DNA from: an uncultured bacterium
Lineage (GTDB): Bacteria; Hydrogenedentota; Hydrogenedentia; Hydrogenedentales; SLHB01
Direction: 5' to 3'
NCBI GenBank assembly: GCA_937928585.1
Contig: CALEZK010000386.1
Location: 1 to 9,174, forward strand
DNA: 9,174 nt
Numbering within the stretch: position 1 is the first letter of the stretch; each line of letters opens with the position of its first letter. Below the pieces are notes generated by a model. It was given only the letters and a program-made list of their open reading frames with translations, had not been told where the DNA came from and ran no database searches. The position numbers were made by a program, and so were the translations under genes. Below, one piece after another: positions 6,918-9,174 of this stretch.

Positions 6918-7118
6918 TTATTTTATGCGCCTGCAACCAAATAATAAAAAAGTTTTCAACCCCAACGATTCCAGCCGGTTAGAAGTACACAACCCGTTGG
7001 CCAGCAAGAACCATATAGCCGTGATCGTTTGCTTGGCGAAATACACATTGCGCCGGAATTCGCAGATAATCTCCCGCCGTCCGATATCTCGAAAACCTAT
7101 CCAGTCATTGTGTGACAT
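6918..7118 (-). CDS. Possible small protein (66 residues) upstream of the ECF sigma factor
   Basis: This is an open frame with a strong Shine-Dalgarno (GGAGGAGG, plus-strand cctcctcc at 7123-7130) four bases before an ATG. It runs to a TAA 43 bases ahead of the sigma factor start on the same strand. The product is basic, with a short hydrophobic stretch at about 31-43 (T-I-T-A-I-W-F-L-L-A-N-G-L) and a second one near the C-terminus (K-T-F-L-L-F-G-C). I recognise no family. The ribosome site argues for a real gene or leader peptide. Against it, the 3' third is A+T-rich and may instead hold the sigma operon promoter. Treat it as tentative. Confidence 0.3.
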   Translation of the reverse strand: MSHNDWIGFRDIGRREIICEFRRNVYFAKQTITAIWFLLANGLCTSNRLESLGLKTFLLFGCRRIK

Positions 7119-7304
7119 CAAACCTCCTCCGCTCCGGCCGCCATAGATTTACCAAAACAACACGGCGAGAAGTCATTTACTGCAACAAACGCCCACAGCG
7201 AAGGCGCCTCGATAGGTCGCCTGGAACAAGACGGAACAAGTAGTTCCGAAAGAATGGGCAACGGTTAGGCACGCAACGCGTGCGTGAAAGTGGGAGGAAT
7301 ACCG
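7119..7304. promoter_or_regulatory. Divergent intergenic region with clustered GGAACAAG repeats
   Basis: This region separates the minus-strand sigma/caspase operon from the plus-strand split-sigma/GrpE/Hsp70 operon and so must hold the plus-strand promoter. GGAACAAG occurs twice in direct orientation at 7223-7230 and 7233-7240. The second copy forms an inverted repeat, CGGAAC (7232-7237) and GTTCCG (7243-7248), with a 5-base centre. GGAAC is also the common -35 core of ECF-dependent promoters, but no convincing -10 partner was found at the normal spacing. An operator or an ECF promoter is plausible, not shown. Confidence 0.4.
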
Positions 7305-7643
7305 ATGAGTGAAAACTGCCAGTTGGAATTAAACCCTTTCGCAATTATGACGCCCCAGTGCCGTGAAGACGTGGCCCGCTGCATCGAGGAATGTCACAAG
7401 GAACTTGCCGCGATCGCCGGATCGATGGCACCGCCAGACCATCGAATTCGTTCTTCCGAGGCGCTGTTCTTCACCTGTATGGAACTCCTGCAAGAAACCG
7501 TTTGTCGACTCTTGTGCAAGGGGCGGATAAACGAGAACTATACGTTTCTCTCGTATGCCTGGTGGGAGATGCGGCATGTCCGTGTTAATGCTCTCGCTCG
7601 TCACCATCGCTTGAACGCTGGAGAAGAATGCCATGACAACTGA
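7305..7643 (+). CDS. Cysteine-rich protein resembling sigma factor region 2
   Basis: This is a 112-residue protein. Residues 81-102 (F-L-S-Y-A-W-W-E-M-R then H-V-R-V-N-A-L-A-R-H-H-R) resemble the region 2.3-2.4 segment of primary-type sigma factors, where F-S-T-Y-A-x-W-W-I-R is typical. The preceding helices (about 20-75) would fit regions 1.2-2.2. The protein ends just after this segment and lacks regions 3 and 4; a region-4-like protein is encoded immediately downstream. It has eight cysteines (5, 19, 26, 30, 58, 67, 71, 109), including C-x3-C-H at 26-31, which suggests metal binding or redox sensitivity. An upstream in-frame GTG at 7284 exists, but the ATG at 7305 is chosen because GGGAGGA lies seven bases before it. 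The 3' end overlaps the next gene by 11 bp. The sigma resemblance rests on one good segment and on context. It could instead be an unrelated helical protein. Confidence 0.62.
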   Translation: MSENCQLELNPFAIMTPQCREDVARCIEECHKELAAIAGSMAPPDHRIRSSEALFFTCMELLQETVCRLLCKGRINENYTFLSYAWWEMRHVRVNALARHHRLNAGEECHDN

Positions 7644-7899
7644 ACCCTCTGAAAATGGTTACCGCAAAGTCCACCTCGCGGAACTGCGGGAGGCGCTGGT
7701 TAGTGCCTGGGCGAGACTGCATGAGGCGCTCCCTGCCGAAGCGCGAGCAATCGAACAATACGAGACCAACGAAAAGAGCCAGGAGGAAATTGCGCTGGAA
7801 GAAGGCGTAAGACGACAGACGGTAAACCGACGCATTGCACGGGCGCGAGTCTTCTTGCAAATGCAATTGGCCGATTTCCTGCCATATCAATCGGCATAA
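7633..7899 (+). CDS. Small sigma region 4-like DNA-binding protein
   Basis: This is an 88-residue protein whose residues about 16-82 follow the sigma-70 region 4 pattern: L-x-x-A-W-A-R-L-H-E-A-L-P-A-E-A-R then S-Q-E-E-I-A-L-E-E-G-V (49-59), a turn, and the recognition helix T-V-N-R-R-I-A-R-A-R (63-72). It has no region 2. Its own ribosome binding site GGAGAAG (7620-7626) lies six bases before the ATG, inside the end of the upstream gene, so translation is probably coupled. The upstream gene supplies a region-2-like segment, so the two may together make one functional sigma factor, as with the two-subunit SigO/RsoA of Bacillus subtilis. Alternatively it is a stand-alone helix-turn-helix regulator of the operon. 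The helix-turn-helix assignment is solid; the partnership is inference. Confidence 0.75.
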   Translation: MTTEPSENGYRKVHLAELREALVSAWARLHEALPAEARAIEQYETNEKSQEEIALEEGVRRQTVNRRIARARVFLQMQLADFLPYQSA

Positions 7900-7930
7900 G
7901 CGTACGTGCTCGTTACACCCTGCTTGGCTG

Positions 7931-7946
7931 CAACGTCTTAACGTTG
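7931..7946 (+). repeat. Short hairpin between the sigma-like genes and grpE-like gene
   Basis: CAACGT, a 4-base loop CTTA, and ACGTTG form a perfect 6-bp stem in the 94-base gap before the GrpE-like gene. It has no following T-run, so it is not a typical terminator. It might adjust the ratio of upstream to downstream products, or be chance. Confidence 0.25.
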
Positions 7947-7993
7947 TGGGAGCCAATAGAGGGCCGCTAGCTCACATGCGAGGAGGTAACTAA

Positions 7994-8569
7994 ATGTCAG
8001 AAACTGCCACGAAGGTATCAAAAGGAAATGGCCGGTTCGCAGGTCGCGTGATTCGCGCAGTGGCCCATGCGACGGTTGCGGAGTTTTGGGCGCGCCTTCA
8101 ATCGGAGGGTTGGTATTCGCCTTCGGATCTTACGTCTGAACCTCAAGTCTCTGACGCGCACAGCGCGGGCCCACGGGCGTCCGAAACTGAGGTAAAGCAT
8201 CTGCTTCGCATGCATGACGAACTGGTGAAACTTCTCGAGCACTTCGAGGCGCGCGCAGGGCAAAGCAAACGTCAGCGTCGTCGGCTCAGATTGGACCTTC
8301 GGCTCGTTTCCAACCTCATCGTTCGCGTTCTTGATCGCCTTCAAGAACTCGGGGTTGCGCGCATGACGTTTCCGGATGTGGTGGACTTCCGGCTTCACGA
8401 ACCGGTCGAAATAACACCCACACATACCCTCGCGGACGACGGACGCGTAACTGCTGTCTATATCCACGGATTCACGAACCACGGGTGTGTGGTACGGCAA
8501 TCAAAGGTTGCCGTTCTCAAGTACGTACCGAAACCCGAATCCCAACCGAGAAAGGAGAATCAGATATGA
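7994..8569 (+). CDS. GrpE-like nucleotide-exchange factor
   Basis: This is a 191-residue protein, close to the usual GrpE length. A charged N-terminal part is followed by a long helix (about 62-118, rich in K, R, E and L) as in the GrpE dimerisation helix. The C-terminal beta domain (118-177) keeps family positions: L-G-V-A-R near 119-123, F-R-L-H-E-P-V at 132-138, G-R-V-T-A-V-Y near 150-156, H-G-F at 158-160, and V-V-R-Q-S-K-V-A-V at 166-174, matching the usual vlRpAkV.V ending. GrpE releases ADP from Hsp70 so that it can bind ATP again. AGGAGG (7980-7985) sits eight bases before the ATG, and the stop overlaps the Hsp70 start in an ATGA, so the two proteins are probably made together. The sequence is quite diverged from housekeeping GrpE, with a basic stretch K-R-Q-R-R-R-L-R at 92-99. 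It is probably a dedicated partner of the downstream Hsp70. Confidence 0.82.
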   Translation: MSETATKVSKGNGRFAGRVIRAVAHATVAEFWARLQSEGWYSPSDLTSEPQVSDAHSAGPRASETEVKHLLRMHDELVKLLEHFEARAGQSKRQRRRLRLDLRLVSNLIVRVLDRLQELGVARMTFPDVVDFRLHEPVEITPTHTLADDGRVTAVYIHGFTNHGCVVRQSKVAVLKYVPKPESQPRKENQI

Positions 8570-9174
8570 GTGTCGCGGAACTCGCGGAGCAAATGGAGCT
8601 TGGTGGTGACGATGCGCAGCCTAAGAAGAAGCGTGGACGGCCTCCCAAGCACCGGGGGCTGCTATTCGCCATGGATTTGGGTAACGGCACGACATTGATC
8701 GCGTACGTGAATCATCTCGGGCAAGTCGTGGTATTGGTCGATCGCGAGGGGCTGCTCGCCACGCCTACGGCAATCGCGTTCGAAGGAGGCGATCCGGATA
8801 AGCCGCTGTTCGGCCGGACCGCTTTGAATTTTCGAAAGGTGCACCCTGAATTCTCATGCGTAATGATGAAGCGCGCTAGGGGGCACGGCGAAGTTCCGGG
8901 CATCGTAGATAAGAACGGGCGCGTCTGGACGGTCGGGGAACTCGAGACGTTGTTCGTCCAGTGGCGCCTTAAGCATGCCGAAGAAGTGACTGGTGAAAGC
9001 ATTATTGGTGTGCTGGTAACGGTACCTGCCGATTTCAACGATGCACAACGGCGCGCGACTATGGACATCGTAGAGAACGCTGGCTACAAGGCCATCGCTA
9101 CAATCAACGAACCTACCTCGGCCGTGATTTCTTACGCGTTAGGAAAGACTGGTGTGATCGCCGTGATCGATATC
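8566..9174 (+). CDS. Hsp70/DnaK-family protein with N-terminal AT-hook-like segment (partial, 3' end outside window)
   Basis: The first 203 codons are present and the frame is still open at the window end. The Hsp70 ATPase fold is clear: phosphate-1 loop A-M-D-L-G-N-G-T-T at 36-44, V-T-V-P-A-D-F-N-D-A-Q-R-R-A-T near 152-166, and I-N-E-P-T-S-A-V-I-S-Y-A-L at 181-193. It is not ordinary DnaK. About 33 extra residues precede the ATPase domain and contain K-K-K-R-G-R-P-P-K at 20-28, an AT-hook (R-G-R-P core) expected to bind the minor groove of A+T-rich DNA. The phosphate loop reads D-L-G-N-G-T-T instead of the DnaK D-L-G-T-T-N-S. AAGGAG (8552-8557) lies eight bases before the ATG, which overlaps the stop of the GrpE-like gene. 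With the sigma-like proteins upstream, a role at DNA, perhaps in remodelling a transcription complex, is possible but unproven. Confidence 0.9.
   Translation, partial: MSVAELAEQMELGGDDAQPKKKRGRPPKHRGLLFAMDLGNGTTLIAYVNHLGQVVVLVDREGLLATPTAIAFEGGDPDKPLFGRTALNFRKVHPEFSCVMMKRARGHGEVPGIVDKNGRVWTVGELETLFVQWRLKHAEEVTGESIIGVLVTVPADFNDAQRRATMDIVENAGYKAIATINEPTSAVISYALGKTGVIAVIDI

Noticed and set aside
6841..7146. 101-codon plus-strand open frame covering the region upstream of the sigma factor
   Set aside because: It overlaps the start of the sigma gene antisense, has no ribosome binding site, and its product looks random.
8018..8500. 160-codon minus-strand open frame opposite the GrpE-like gene
   Set aside because: The GrpE signature and ribosome binding site on the plus strand explain this DNA; the antisense product shows no family pattern.

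Overview
This is bacterial chromosomal or plasmid DNA of moderate G+C (by eye a little above 50%). It uses conventional purine-rich ribosome binding sites. It reads as an accessory or defence-type region rather than a housekeeping one: an ArdC-like antirestriction-type protein, a small PD-(D/E)XK nuclease-like protein, two caspase-like proteases fused to FGE-sulfatase-like domains, an ECF sigma factor with a zinc-finger partner, and a second group with split sigma-like proteins next to GrpE and an Hsp70. No rRNA, tRNA, transposase, integrase, CRISPR array or reverse transcriptase was seen. The host phylum cannot be fixed. Caspase-FGE fusions, many sigma factors and AT-hook-bearing proteins are compatible with groups such as Planctomycetota, but this is only a guess.

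Layout. 1-891 (minus): ArdC-like ssDNA-binding/zincin protein, with a perfect 11-bp hairpin just upstream of its ribosome binding site. 892-1510: long non-coding stretch. 1511-1981 (plus): small PD-(D/E)XK nuclease-like protein. 2124-3767 (plus) and 3775-5502 (minus): two diverged paralogues, each an N-terminal caspase-like (peptidase C14) domain fused to a C-terminal FGE-sulfatase-like domain. They converge tail to tail with only 7 bp between their stop codons. Upstream of the second caspase gene, on the same strand, lie a soluble zinc-finger anti-sigma-like protein (5620-6249) and an ECF sigma factor (6233-6874), which overlap, and possibly a 66-residue small ORF (6918-7118). After a divergent intergenic region, a plus-strand operon runs off the window: a cysteine-rich protein resembling sigma region 2 (7305-7643), an overlapping small protein resembling sigma region 4 (7633-7899), a GrpE-like nucleotide-exchange factor (7994-8569) and an Hsp70/DnaK-family protein with an N-terminal AT-hook-like segment (8566-end, partial).

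How it may work (inference). The minus-strand trio of sigma factor, zinc-finger protein and caspase-FGE has the parts for protease-controlled transcription: the FGE-like domain senses something, the caspase domain cleaves, and the anti-sigma-like protein is a candidate substrate whose loss would free the sigma factor. Type III-E Craspase (TPR-CHAT, Csx30, sigma factor) and CalpL/T/S use this logic with unrelated sensors. The plus-strand operon pairs a sigma factor apparently split into two polypeptides with an Hsp70/GrpE chaperone couple that may bind DNA. This too would be an unusual regulatory arrangement. None of these links is proven by the sequence.
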